Position numbers and translations under genes: made by a program. Of a stretch of DNA of 64,000 bases, positions 1 to 6,955 are shown in pieces; within the stretch, counting starts at the first letter, position 1; every line of letters starts with the position of its first letter. This stretch comes from Catellatospora citrea. Its GTDB lineage: Bacteria; Actinomycetota; Actinomycetes; Mycobacteriales; Micromonosporaceae. Where the stretch lies: the NCBI RefSeq assembly GCF_003610235.1, contig NZ_RAPR01000001.1:5270001-5334000 (forward strand). The letters run 5' to 3'. The notes below the pieces were generated by a model that saw only the letters and a program-made list of their open reading frames with translations, did not search any database and had not been told where the DNA came from.

Positions 1-1076
1 TGCTACTCATAGGCACGGCGAAGGGGCTGTTCCTTGCCCGCCGGGACCGGGTCGGGGACGCCTGGCAGCTGTCCGTGCCGCAGTTCCCGATGACGGGGGT
101 GTACGCGGTCGGCGTCGACACCCGCCGCGCCACGCCCCGCCTGCTGGCGGCGGTCGACAGCTCGCACTTCGGCCCGAGCGTGGCGACCAGCGACGACCTG
201 GGCGTCTGCTGGCGCGAGCCGGACCACGCCCCACTGGCGTTCCCGCAGGACACCGACACGGCGCTGAGCCGGGTGTGGGCGCTGCAGCCGGGCTCGGCCG
301 CCGAGCCGGACGTGGTCTGGGCCGGCACCCAGCCGTCCGCGCTGTTCCGCTCGACCAACGGCGGCCTGACGTTCGAGCTGGTCCGCAGCCTCTGGGAGCA
401 CCCGCACCGCACCGAATGGGGCGAGGGCTTCGGCGGCCAGGCCATCCACACGATCCTGCCGCACCCGACCGACCCGCAGCGGGTGCTGGTCGCCATGTCC
501 ACCGGCGGCGTTTACCGGACCACCGACGGCGGCGAGACCTGGCACCCGTCCAACAGCGGCATCCGGGTGACGTTCATGCCCGACCCGTTCCCGGAGTTCG
601 GCCAGTGCGTGCACAAGGTGGCCCGCGACGGCGAGGACCCCGAGCGGCTCTACCTGCAGAACCACCACGGGGTGTATCGCTCCGACGACGACGGCCAGAC
701 CTGGTCCTCGATCGCGGACAGCCTGCCCAGCGACTTCGGCTTCGCCATGGTGGCGCACCCGCGCCGGGGCGGCACCGCCTGGAACTTCCCGATCACCGCC
801 GACGCGCTGCGCTTCCCGGTCGACGCGAAGTGCCGCGTCTTCCGCACCACCGACGCGGGCAAGACCTGGACCCCGCAGGCGTACGGGCTGCCCACCGCCC
901 CCTTCTATCCCTCCGTGCTGCGTGACGCCATGTGCGCGGACAACAACGACCCGGTCGGCGTCTACTTCGGCAGCCGCACCGGCGAGGTGTTCGCCAGCGC
1001 CGACGAGGGTGACAGCTGGGCGCTGGTCGCGGCGCACCTGCCCGACGTGCTGAGCGTGCGGGCGGTCCGGATCTGA
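1..1076 (+). CDS. Asp-box (BNR) beta-propeller protein, 5' end outside window
   Basis: The reading frame is open from base 3, so the true start lies upstream; 357 codons are visible. Five Asp-box motifs of the S/T-x-D-x-G-x-T/S-W type can be read (STNGGLTF, TTDGGETW, SDDDGQTW, TTDAGKTW, SADEGDSW). They are spaced along the chain as expected for blades of a sialidase/WD40-like propeller. No signal peptide can be judged because the N-terminus is missing. Proteins of this class are often annotated as exo-alpha-sialidase, but no catalytic Arg triad or Tyr could be assigned, so a scaffold or binding role is equally likely. Its TGA overlaps the next gene's ATG by one base, so the two are probably translationally coupled. 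Confidence 0.85.
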   Translation, partial: LLIGTAKGLFLARRDRVGDAWQLSVPQFPMTGVYAVGVDTRRATPRLLAAVDSSHFGPSVATSDDLGVCWREPDHAPLAFPQDTDTALSRVWALQPGSAAEPDVVWAGTQPSALFRSTNGGLTFELVRSLWEHPHRTEWGEGFGGQAIHTILPHPTDPQRVLVAMSTGGVYRTTDGGETWHPSNSGIRVTFMPDPFPEFGQCVHKVARDGEDPERLYLQNHHGVYRSDDDGQTWSSIADSLPSDFGFAMVAHPRRGGTAWNFPITADALRFPVDAKCRVFRTTDAGKTWTPQAYGLPTAPFYPSVLRDAMCADNNDPVGVYFGSRTGEVFASADEGDSWALVAAHLPDVLSVRAVRI

Positions 1077-1762
1077 TGGTCACGGTGCTGGTGCCGGGCG
1101 CGCTGCGGACCGAGGTCGGCGGCGCGTCCAAACTCGAGGTGCAGGCGGACGGCACGCTGCGCGCGGTGCTGGACGAGGTCGACCAGCGCTGGCCCCGGCT
1201 GGGCCGGCGCATCCGGGACGAGCGGGGCGAGCTGCGCCGCTACGTCAACGTGTACGTGGACGGGGAGGACTGCCGGGTGCTGTCGGGCCAGGAGACGCCG
1301 GTCGCCGGCGGCGGCGAGGTGCAGGTGCTGCCCAGCGTCGCGGGCGGCAGCGTGGAGCAGGAGGCTCCGGTCTTCGACGGGGACCGCGTCCTCGCCGACA
1401 ACTTCGCCCCGTGGGTGCGGGAGCTGGGCCTGAGCGTGCAGGAGAGCGGCCCCGACTGGGCCACCCTGCGGCTGCCCTGGTCGGACCGGCTGGCCCGGGA
1501 GGGCGGAGCGATGAGCGGGCAGGCACTGATGGCGGCCGCGGACACGGCGACGGTGATCGCGGTCAGCGCGGCGCGGGGCGGGTTCGTGCCGATGACGACC
1601 GTGCAGCTGTCGACCACGTTCCAGCGGCCGGTGCTCGGCAGCGACGTGCTGGTCACGGCCCGGCTGACGAAGCTCGGGCGCACGATGGCCTTCGCCGACA
1701 TCACGATGACCGCCAAGGGCGCGCTCGTCGCCCACGCGACCACGGTGTACGCCCTCCTCTGA
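1076..1762 (+). CDS. MoaD/ThiS-like ubiquitin-fold domain fused to a PaaI-type hotdog thioesterase
   Basis: A 228-residue protein with two parts. Residues 1-92 look like a complete MoaD/ThiS sulfur-carrier protein (beta-grasp, segment RRYVNVYVDGEDCR), ending in VLPSVAGG, the diglycine that is normally the free thiocarboxylated C-terminus. With no stop codon the frame continues into a hotdog-fold acyl-CoA thioesterase (about residues 100-228; ADNFAPWVRELG, then AMSGQALMAAADTAT and PMTTVQLSTTF, as in the PaaI/YdiI group). An in-frame GTG at 1352, just after the GG, could be an internal start for a separate thioesterase. Function is inferred from folds: the carrier domain could act only after cleavage at GG, or may be a fixed accessory domain. 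Confidence 0.8.
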   Translation: MVTVLVPGALRTEVGGASKLEVQADGTLRAVLDEVDQRWPRLGRRIRDERGELRRYVNVYVDGEDCRVLSGQETPVAGGGEVQVLPSVAGGSVEQEAPVFDGDRVLADNFAPWVRELGLSVQESGPDWATLRLPWSDRLAREGGAMSGQALMAAADTATVIAVSAARGGFVPMTTVQLSTTFQRPVLGSDVLVTARLTKLGRTMAFADITMTAKGALVAHATTVYALL

Positions 1763-1769
1763 CCCGGCA

Positions 1770-1805
1770 CCGTCCCGCGCCGCGCCGCGCCGCGGCGCGG
1801 GACGG
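1770..1805. terminator. GC-rich hairpin between convergent genes
   Basis: A 15-bp perfect stem (arms 1770-1784 and 1791-1805) with a 6-base loop lies between the stop of the MoaD-thioesterase gene and the stop of the opposite SMI1-like gene. Its position suggests a bidirectional terminator; there is no clear T-run. Confidence 0.6.
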
Positions 1806-1806
1806 G

Positions 1807-2358
1807 TCAGGTGAGGTCGGACCAGAAGGGGATCTGCTTCGGCGTGGTGGGGCCGAGGGGCTGGTCGCCGGGTGGGAGGTCGAACTCGTGGTGCAGGTAG
1901 GCGGGGAGGGTGTCGCCGTAGACGATGACGTCGGTCTGCACGACGGAGAAGACCGGCAGGTCGGTCTCGGGCAGGGCGGGGGCGTAGCGGTGGCCGTACA
2001 CGGGGACCAGTTGCGGGGTCTGTTCGAGCATGCGGCGGGCGACCGACAGCGCGAACGCGGTGCGCGACGGCCGGTCGCCCCAGGCGGGCAGCCAGAAGCC
2101 GTTCTCCTGCACGTCGAACAGCACCCCGTCGACCGGTGCCGCGAGCCGGTCGCGCAGCTGGTCGGGGTCGCCGTCGCGCCAGTCGGGCCAGCGCCCGCCG
2201 ACCGGCAGCCCGGCCGCGAGCAGGGCCCGGTGGTCGGGGTTGAAGACGAACCCGAAGCGCTGCTGCAGGCCGGTGAACTCGGCTGCGGTGAGCGGGTCGG
2301 CGACCTGGGCCGGCAGCGCCGCCAGCAGTTCGCGGGCGGTCGCCGCGGACAGGGTCAT
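1807..2358 (-). CDS. SMI1/KNR4-like protein
   Basis: 183 residues from ATG 2358 (MTLSAATARELLAALPAQVA). The frame is open further upstream, but that part is arginine-rich shadow sequence. The pattern of a short N-terminal helix followed by LQQRFGFVFNPDHRALLAAGLP and WLPAWGDRP, and the ending with VYGHRYAPALPETDLPVFSV, resembles the SMI1/KNR4 (SUKH) family, often an immunity or regulatory adaptor fold. No partner toxin is adjacent: the neighbours are a LacI regulator 17 bases upstream and a convergent gene. The family assignment rests on residue pattern only, and the function is unknown. Confidence 0.6.
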   Translation of the reverse strand: MTLSAATARELLAALPAQVADPLTAAEFTGLQQRFGFVFNPDHRALLAAGLPVGGRWPDWRDGDPDQLRDRLAAPVDGVLFDVQENGFWLPAWGDRPSRTAFALSVARRMLEQTPQLVPVYGHRYAPALPETDLPVFSVVQTDVIVYGDTLPAYLHHEFDLPPGDQPLGPTTPKQIPFWSDLT

Positions 2359-2375
2359 GGGGCCGAGTCTAGGCC

Positions 2376-3392
2376 TCAGCCCGCCGGGGGAGCGGTGCTT
2401 CCCCGGGGCACGAGCTGCGGTGTCGTGTCCTGGAAGCCGCGGATCTCGGCCCCGTCGAGGATCTTCAGCAGCTGCTCCGCGGCGTGTGCGCCGTACGCGG
2501 CGATGTCGCGGCTGACCGCGGACAGCTGCGGGTGCAGCAGTTGGCACAGCGGCGAGTCGTCCCAGGCCACGATGGACAGCTGGTGCGGCACGGAGATGCC
2601 CATCTCGTGCGCGACGCCCAGCCCGGCCACCGCCATGGTGTCGTTGTCGTACACGATCGCGGTCGGGGACGGCCGCCGGGACAGCAGCGCCCGGGTGGCG
2701 CGGGCGCCCTCCTCACCGGTGTAGTCGGTGTACACGGTGGTCACGTCGGTCAGCCCGACGCGGTCGGCGGAGTCGGCGACGGCCTGCCCGCGCACCGAGG
2801 TGTGCCACAGGTCGGCCAGCCCGGCGACCCGGGCGATGCGCCGGTGCCCGAGCGCGGCCAGGTATTCGACGACGGACGTGGTCACCGCGACCTCGTCGCT
2901 CCACACCCCGGGCAGCGTGCCGAGGCCGTGCGGGCCGCCGATGACCACGCACGGCATGTTCAGCTCCTCCAGCAGCGGGATGCGCGGATCGTCGCGGCGC
3001 AGGTCCACGATGATCACGCCGTCCACGCGTCGCTGCGCCCACCAGCGGCGGTAGGTCGCCATCTCGCGTTCGCGGTCCTCGGTGACCTGCATCAGCAGGC
3101 TGACGTCGCGGGCCGACAGGGTCGCCTCGATGCCCGAGATCAGCTGCATGAAGAAGGACTCGATGCCCAGCGTGCGGGCGGGACGGTCGACGATCAGACC
3201 GAGCACGCCGGTGCGGCCGTCGGACAGCGCCCGGGCGGCGCTGCTGGGATGCCAGCCGAACTGCTCGGCCACGGCCAGGATGCGCCGCCGGGTCTCCTCG
3301 GAGACGCCGGGACGGCCGTTGAGCGCGTACGACACAGCGCCTTTGGACACCCCCGCGGCGCGGGCGATGTCGGCGATGGTTACGCGCTTCAT
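2376..3392 (-). CDS. LacI-family transcriptional regulator
   Basis: 338 residues. The N-terminal helix-turn-helix is clear (residues 4-26, TIADIARAAGVSKGAVSYAL), followed by a hinge helix (SSAARALSDGRTGVLGLIV) and a periplasmic-binding-protein-like sugar domain (VDGVIIVDLR, AIVYDNDTMAVAGLGVAHEM). It reads away from glyA, whose end lies 81 bases upstream. A perfect 12-bp palindrome in that gap (3430-3454) is a candidate operator. No sugar transporter or glycosidase lies beside it, so the effector and regulon are unknown. The ATG start follows directly on good coding sequence. Confidence 0.9.
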   Translation of the reverse strand: MKRVTIADIARAAGVSKGAVSYALNGRPGVSEETRRRILAVAEQFGWHPSSAARALSDGRTGVLGLIVDRPARTLGIESFFMQLISGIEATLSARDVSLLMQVTEDREREMATYRRWWAQRRVDGVIIVDLRRDDPRIPLLEELNMPCVVIGGPHGLGTLPGVWSDEVAVTTSVVEYLAALGHRRIARVAGLADLWHTSVRGQAVADSADRVGLTDVTTVYTDYTGEEGARATRALLSRRPSPTAIVYDNDTMAVAGLGVAHEMGISVPHQLSIVAWDDSPLCQLLHPQLSAVSRDIAAYGAHAAEQLLKILDGAEIRGFQDTTPQLVPRGSTAPPAG

Positions 3393-3429
3393 ATGAGCTC
3401 CAGCTGCTTTGTGAATGATCGAAGCCCCC

Positions 3430-3454
3430 TTCGTGCTGAACAGTTCAGCACGAA
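3430..3454. promoter_or_regulatory. Perfect 12-bp inverted repeat upstream of the LacI-type gene
   Basis: The arms TTCGTGCTGAAC and GTTCAGCACGAA flank a single A. The site lies 38-62 bases upstream of the LacI-family start and 20 bases after the glyA stop. It is less GC-rich than the other hairpins here and has no T-tail. An autoregulatory operator is the first guess; a glyA terminator is the alternative. Confidence 0.5.
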
Positions 3455-3473
3455 AGGAGCTCCGATCACAGTG

Positions 3474-4739
3474 CTAGTCGGTGTACCCCGGCATGGGGAA
3501 ACCCTGGAGCAGGTCGCGCACCTCGCCGGCGATGCGCTCGACGGCGGCCGTGTCGTCCTTGACCGCGGCGGTGACGGCGTCGTCCATCCATGCCGCGACC
3601 TGCGGCATGTGCCGCTCGGACAGGCCCCGCGTGGTGAGCGCGGCGGTGCCCAGGCGGATGCCGGACGGGCTCCACGGCTTGCGCGGGTCGTAGGGCACCG
3701 TGTTGAAGTTCAGCTCGATGCCGGCCGCGTCGAGCACCTTGGCCGCGGGCTTGCCCTCGACGCCCTTGCCGGTCAGGTCGATGAGCAGCAGGTGGTTGTC
3801 GGTGCCGCCGGAGACCAGGTCGAAACCCCGGTCGTTGAGCGCGGTCGCGAGCGCCTGGGCGTTCGCGACGACCTGGTGGGCGTACGCGGTGAAGGTCGGC
3901 TGCGCCGCCTCGTGCAGCGCGACGGCGATGCCCGCGGTGGTGTGGTTGTGCGGTCCGCCCTGCAGGCCGGGGAAGACGGCCTTGTCGATGGCGGTGGCGT
4001 GCTCGGCGGACGCCATGATCATGGCGCCGCGCGGGCCGCGCAGGGTCTTGTGCGTGGTCGTGGTGATCACGTCGGCGTGGCCGACCGGCGACGGGTGCGC
4101 GCCGCCCGCGATCAGGCCCGCGATGTGCGCGATGTCGGCGACCAGGATCGCGCCGACCTCGCGGGCGATCGCCGCGAAGGCGGGGAAGTCGATGGTGCGC
4201 GGGATCGCCGTGCCGCCACAGAAGATCATCTTGGGGCGCTCGGCCAGGGCCAGCTCGCGGACCAGGTCCATGTCGATGCGGCCGCTGTCGCGCCCGACGG
4301 TGTAGTGCACCGGCCGGAACCACTTGCCGGTCGCCGACACCGGCGAGCCGTGCGTGAGGTGGCCGCCCTGCGCCAGCTCCAGCGACAGGAAGGTGTCGCC
4401 CGGCGTCATGAAGGCCAGGTAGACGGCGAGGTTGGCGGGCGAGCCGGAGTACGTCTGCACGTTGGCGTGCTCGGTGCCGAACAGCGCCTTGGCGCGCTCG
4501 ATCGCCAGCGTCTCGACCTGGTCGCAGAACTGCTGGCCCTCGTAGTAGCGCTTGCCGGGGTAGCCCTCGGAGTACTTGTTGTTCAGCACCGTCCCGCAGG
4601 CCTCCAGCACCGCGGTGGAGACGTAGTTCTCCGAGGCGATCATCCGCAGCTTGTCGTGCTGGCGCTTCGCCTCGCCCTCGATCAGCGCCGCCAGCGTGGG
4701 ATCGGCGGCGGTCAGGTGCGGCAACTTGGGCTCGTGCAT
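3474..4739 (-). CDS. glyA: Serine hydroxymethyltransferase
   Basis: 421 residues from ATG 4739, which has a strong ribosome site (GAGGAGT, 8 bases away); an in-frame ATG at 4772 lacks one. The enzyme converts serine and tetrahydrofolate to glycine and 5,10-methylene-THF with PLP. The PLP-lysine motif VITTTTHKTLRGPRG is intact, as are the N-terminal SENYVS and the YSEGYPGKRYYEG substrate loop. Length is normal for the family. It is a monocistronic-looking gene upstream of the LacI regulator and works with serA further along the window to make one-carbon units. Confidence 0.97.
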   Translation of the reverse strand: MHEPKLPHLTAADPTLAALIEGEAKRQHDKLRMIASENYVSTAVLEACGTVLNNKYSEGYPGKRYYEGQQFCDQVETLAIERAKALFGTEHANVQTYSGSPANLAVYLAFMTPGDTFLSLELAQGGHLTHGSPVSATGKWFRPVHYTVGRDSGRIDMDLVRELALAERPKMIFCGGTAIPRTIDFPAFAAIAREVGAILVADIAHIAGLIAGGAHPSPVGHADVITTTTHKTLRGPRGAMIMASAEHATAIDKAVFPGLQGGPHNHTTAGIAVALHEAAQPTFTAYAHQVVANAQALATALNDRGFDLVSGGTDNHLLLIDLTGKGVEGKPAAKVLDAAGIELNFNTVPYDPRKPWSPSGIRLGTAALTTRGLSERHMPQVAAWMDDAVTAAVKDDTAAVERIAGEVRDLLQGFPMPGYTD

Positions 4740-4815
4740 GGGTGTCACTCCTCGCGTCCGGTGCCCCCGCATCCTATTCCCGTCACGATCACCCCCCGGC
4801 CGCCCCCCTTTCCGT

Positions 4816-4876
4816 GTTGATCATGAAGTTGTGGCCATGACACGCCGTCGAGCCGTGCCATAGGTTCATGATCAAC
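4816..4876. repeat. Palindromic intergenic element (family C): outer stem
   Basis: GTTGATCATGAA (4816-4827) is repeated in inverted form at 4865-4876. Part of the interior (GTGGCCATGACAC against GTGCCAT) can extend the stem imperfectly, giving a 61-base element. It lies between the glyA start and the ilvD end. Confidence 0.65.
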
Positions 4877-4890
4877 CCGGAGGAGCGGGA

Positions 4891-4934
4891 CACGCTGGTT
4901 GACCATGAACTGAGGTTCATGGTCAACCAGCGTG
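4891..4934. terminator. Perfect 20-bp hairpin downstream of ilvD
   Basis: Arms 4891-4910 and 4915-4934 are exact reverse complements around a TGAG loop. The arms carry the same core (GTTGACCATGAAC) as the 4816-4876 element, so both probably belong to one repeat family (C). Its position 44 bases after the ilvD stop suggests a terminator, although there is no T-run. Confidence 0.7.
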
Positions 4935-4977
4935 AGGGAGTCCTCCCGCGGGGGCGAGCCTGCGGGGGACCGGGGTC

Positions 4978-6822
4978 TTACGGGACCAGGCGGTAGGCGC
5001 CGTCGCTGGCGCTCGTGGCCATCGACGCGTACGCCCGCAGGGCCGCGCTCACCGGACGCTGCCGGTCGACCGGGGTGTACGGTTTTTCCCGCTTGTCCTG
5101 AACGATACGCCTCTCGGCCAGCACCTGCTCAGGGACCTCCAGGACCATCGATCGCGCGGGGATGTCGATGGCGATGGTGTCGCCGTTCTCGACCAGCGCG
5201 ATGAGGCCGCCGCCGGCCGCCTCGGGCGACACGTGCCCGATGGACAGGCCGCTGGTGCCGCCGGAGAAGCGTCCGTCGGTGATCAGCGCGCAGGCCTTGC
5301 CCAGGCCCCGGCCCTTGAGGAACGAGGTCGGGTAGAGCATCTCCTGCATGCCGGGACCGCCGCGCGGGCCCTCGTAGCGGATCACGACCACGTCGCCGGC
5401 CACGATGTCGCCGCCCAGGATGGCGGTGACCGCGTCGTCCTGCGACTCGTACACCTTCGCCGGGCCGGTGAAGCGCAGGTTCTCCTCGGACACGCCCGCG
5501 GTCTTCACGACCGCGCCGTCCGGGGCCAGGTTGCCGAAGAGGATGGCCAGGCCGCCGTCGACGGAGTACGCATGAGCCAGGTCCCGGATGCAGCCGTTGG
5601 CCGCGTCGGTGTCCAGCGTGGACCACACGTTCTCGGTGCTGAACGGCTGCGTCGTGCGCACCCCGCCCGGCGCGGCGTGGAACAGCTGCTCGGCCTCGGG
5701 CAGCGTAGCGCCGCTACGGATGTCCCAATCGGACAGCCAGCCCGCCAGGTCCGGCGAGTGCACCGCGTGCACGCCGGTGTGCAGCAGGCCGGCTCGGTTG
5801 AGCTCGCCCAGCAGGGCGGGAATGCCGCCGGCCCGGTGCACGTCCTCCATGTGGTACTGCTGGCTGTTCGGCGCGACCTTGGCCAGGCACGGCACCCGCC
5901 GGGAGACGGCGTCGATGTCGGCCACGCCGAAGTCCAGCTCCGCCTCGCGGGCGGCGGCCAGCAGGTGCAGCACCGTGTTGGTGGAGCCGCCCATGGCGAC
6001 GTCGAGCGCGACCGCGTTCTCGAACGCCTCGCGGGTGGCGATGGCGCGGGGCAGCACGGAGGCGTCGTCGCCGTCGTAGTAGCGCTTGCACAGGTCGACG
6101 ATCAGCGAGCCGGCCTGCTCGAACAGGGCCTTGCGGGCGGCGTGGGTGGCCAGCGTGGAACCGTTGCCGGGCAGCGCCAGGCCGATCGCCTCGGTGAGGC
6201 AGTTCATTGAGTTGGCGGTGAACATGCCGGAGCAGGAGCCGCAGGTCGGGCAGGCGGACCGCTCGATCTGGCCGAGCTGCTCGTCGCTGACCGCGTCGTT
6301 GGACGCGGCGATCATCGCGTCGATCAGGTCGAGCTTGGTGTGCACGACGCCCTCGACGGCGACCGTCTTGCCGGCCTCCATCGGGCCGCCGGAGACGAAC
6401 ACGGTGGGGATGTTCAGGCGCAGCGCGGCCAGCAGCATGCCGGGCGTGATCTTGTCGCAATTGGAGATGCAGACCAGCGCGTCGGCGCAGTGCGCGTTCA
6501 CCATGTACTCGACCGCGTCGGCGATCAGCTCGCGGCTGGGCAGCGAGTAGAGCATGCCGCCGTGGCCCATGGCGATGCCGTCGTCGACGGCGATCGTGTT
6601 GAACTCGCGGCCGACCCCGCCGGCCTCGGCGATCGCGTCGGAGACCAGGCCGCCGAGGTCCTTGAGGTGTACGTGCCCAGGCACGAACTGGGTGTAGCTG
6701 TTCGCGACGGCGATGATCGGCTTACCGAAATCGCTGTCGGTCATACCGGTGGCACGCCACAGCGCGCGGGCGCCGGCCATGGTGCGGCCGTGAGTGGAGG
6801 TGCGGGAACGCAGCTCGGGCAT
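4978..6822 (-). CDS. ilvD: Dihydroxy-acid dehydratase
   Basis: 614 residues, full length. It dehydrates 2,3-dihydroxy-isovalerate and -methylvalerate to the 2-keto acids of valine and isoleucine synthesis. The iron-sulfur cysteines are visible in [12 protein letters not shown] and [12 protein letters not shown], together with the family motifs [15 protein letters not shown] and [16 protein letters not shown]. It is transcribed divergently from the GGDEF-EAL gene with 133 bases between them, and is separated from the ilvBNC genes by that gene. The end is marked by the hairpin at 4891-4934. Confidence 0.97.
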   Translation of the reverse strand: MPELRSRTSTHGRTMAGARALWRATGMTDSDFGKPIIAVANSYTQFVPGHVHLKDLGGLVSDAIAEAGGVGREFNTIAVDDGIAMGHGGMLYSLPSRELIADAVEYMVNAHCADALVCISNCDKITPGMLLAALRLNIPTVFVSGGPMEAGKTVAVEGVVHTKLDLIDAMIAASNDAVSDEQLGQIERSACPTCGSCSGMFTANSMNCLTEAIGLALPGNGSTLATHAARKALFEQAGSLIVDLCKRYYDGDDASVLPRAIATREAFENAVALDVAMGGSTNTVLHLLAAAREAELDFGVADIDAVSRRVPCLAKVAPNSQQYHMEDVHRAGGIPALLGELNRAGLLHTGVHAVHSPDLAGWLSDWDIRSGATLPEAEQLFHAAPGGVRTTQPFSTENVWSTLDTDAANGCIRDLAHAYSVDGGLAILFGNLAPDGAVVKTAGVSEENLRFTGPAKVYESQDDAVTAILGGDIVAGDVVVIRYEGPRGGPGMQEMLYPTSFLKGRGLGKACALITDGRFSGGTSGLSIGHVSPEAAGGGLIALVENGDTIAIDIPARSMVLEVPEQVLAERRIVQDKREKPYTPVDRQRPVSAALRAYASMATSASDGAYRLVP

Positions 6823-6955
6823 GTCGTAAGTGTGTCACTCGTCCGAGCGCGCGCCCAGCTCAGCACTACTGTGTCCACACCCCGGGACGAGGGCGGAGTG
6901 GGAATGTCGCACAACGTGTCTCGCTTTGTGCTCGGAGCTGCGGCAGAGTGGTGAC

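Noticed and set aside
3474..4772. Longer glyA start at 4772
   Set aside because: The eleven extra residues are atypical and the ribosome site fits ATG 4739.
2484..4820. 778-codon plus-strand ORF
   Set aside because: Antisense of the LacI-type gene and glyA.
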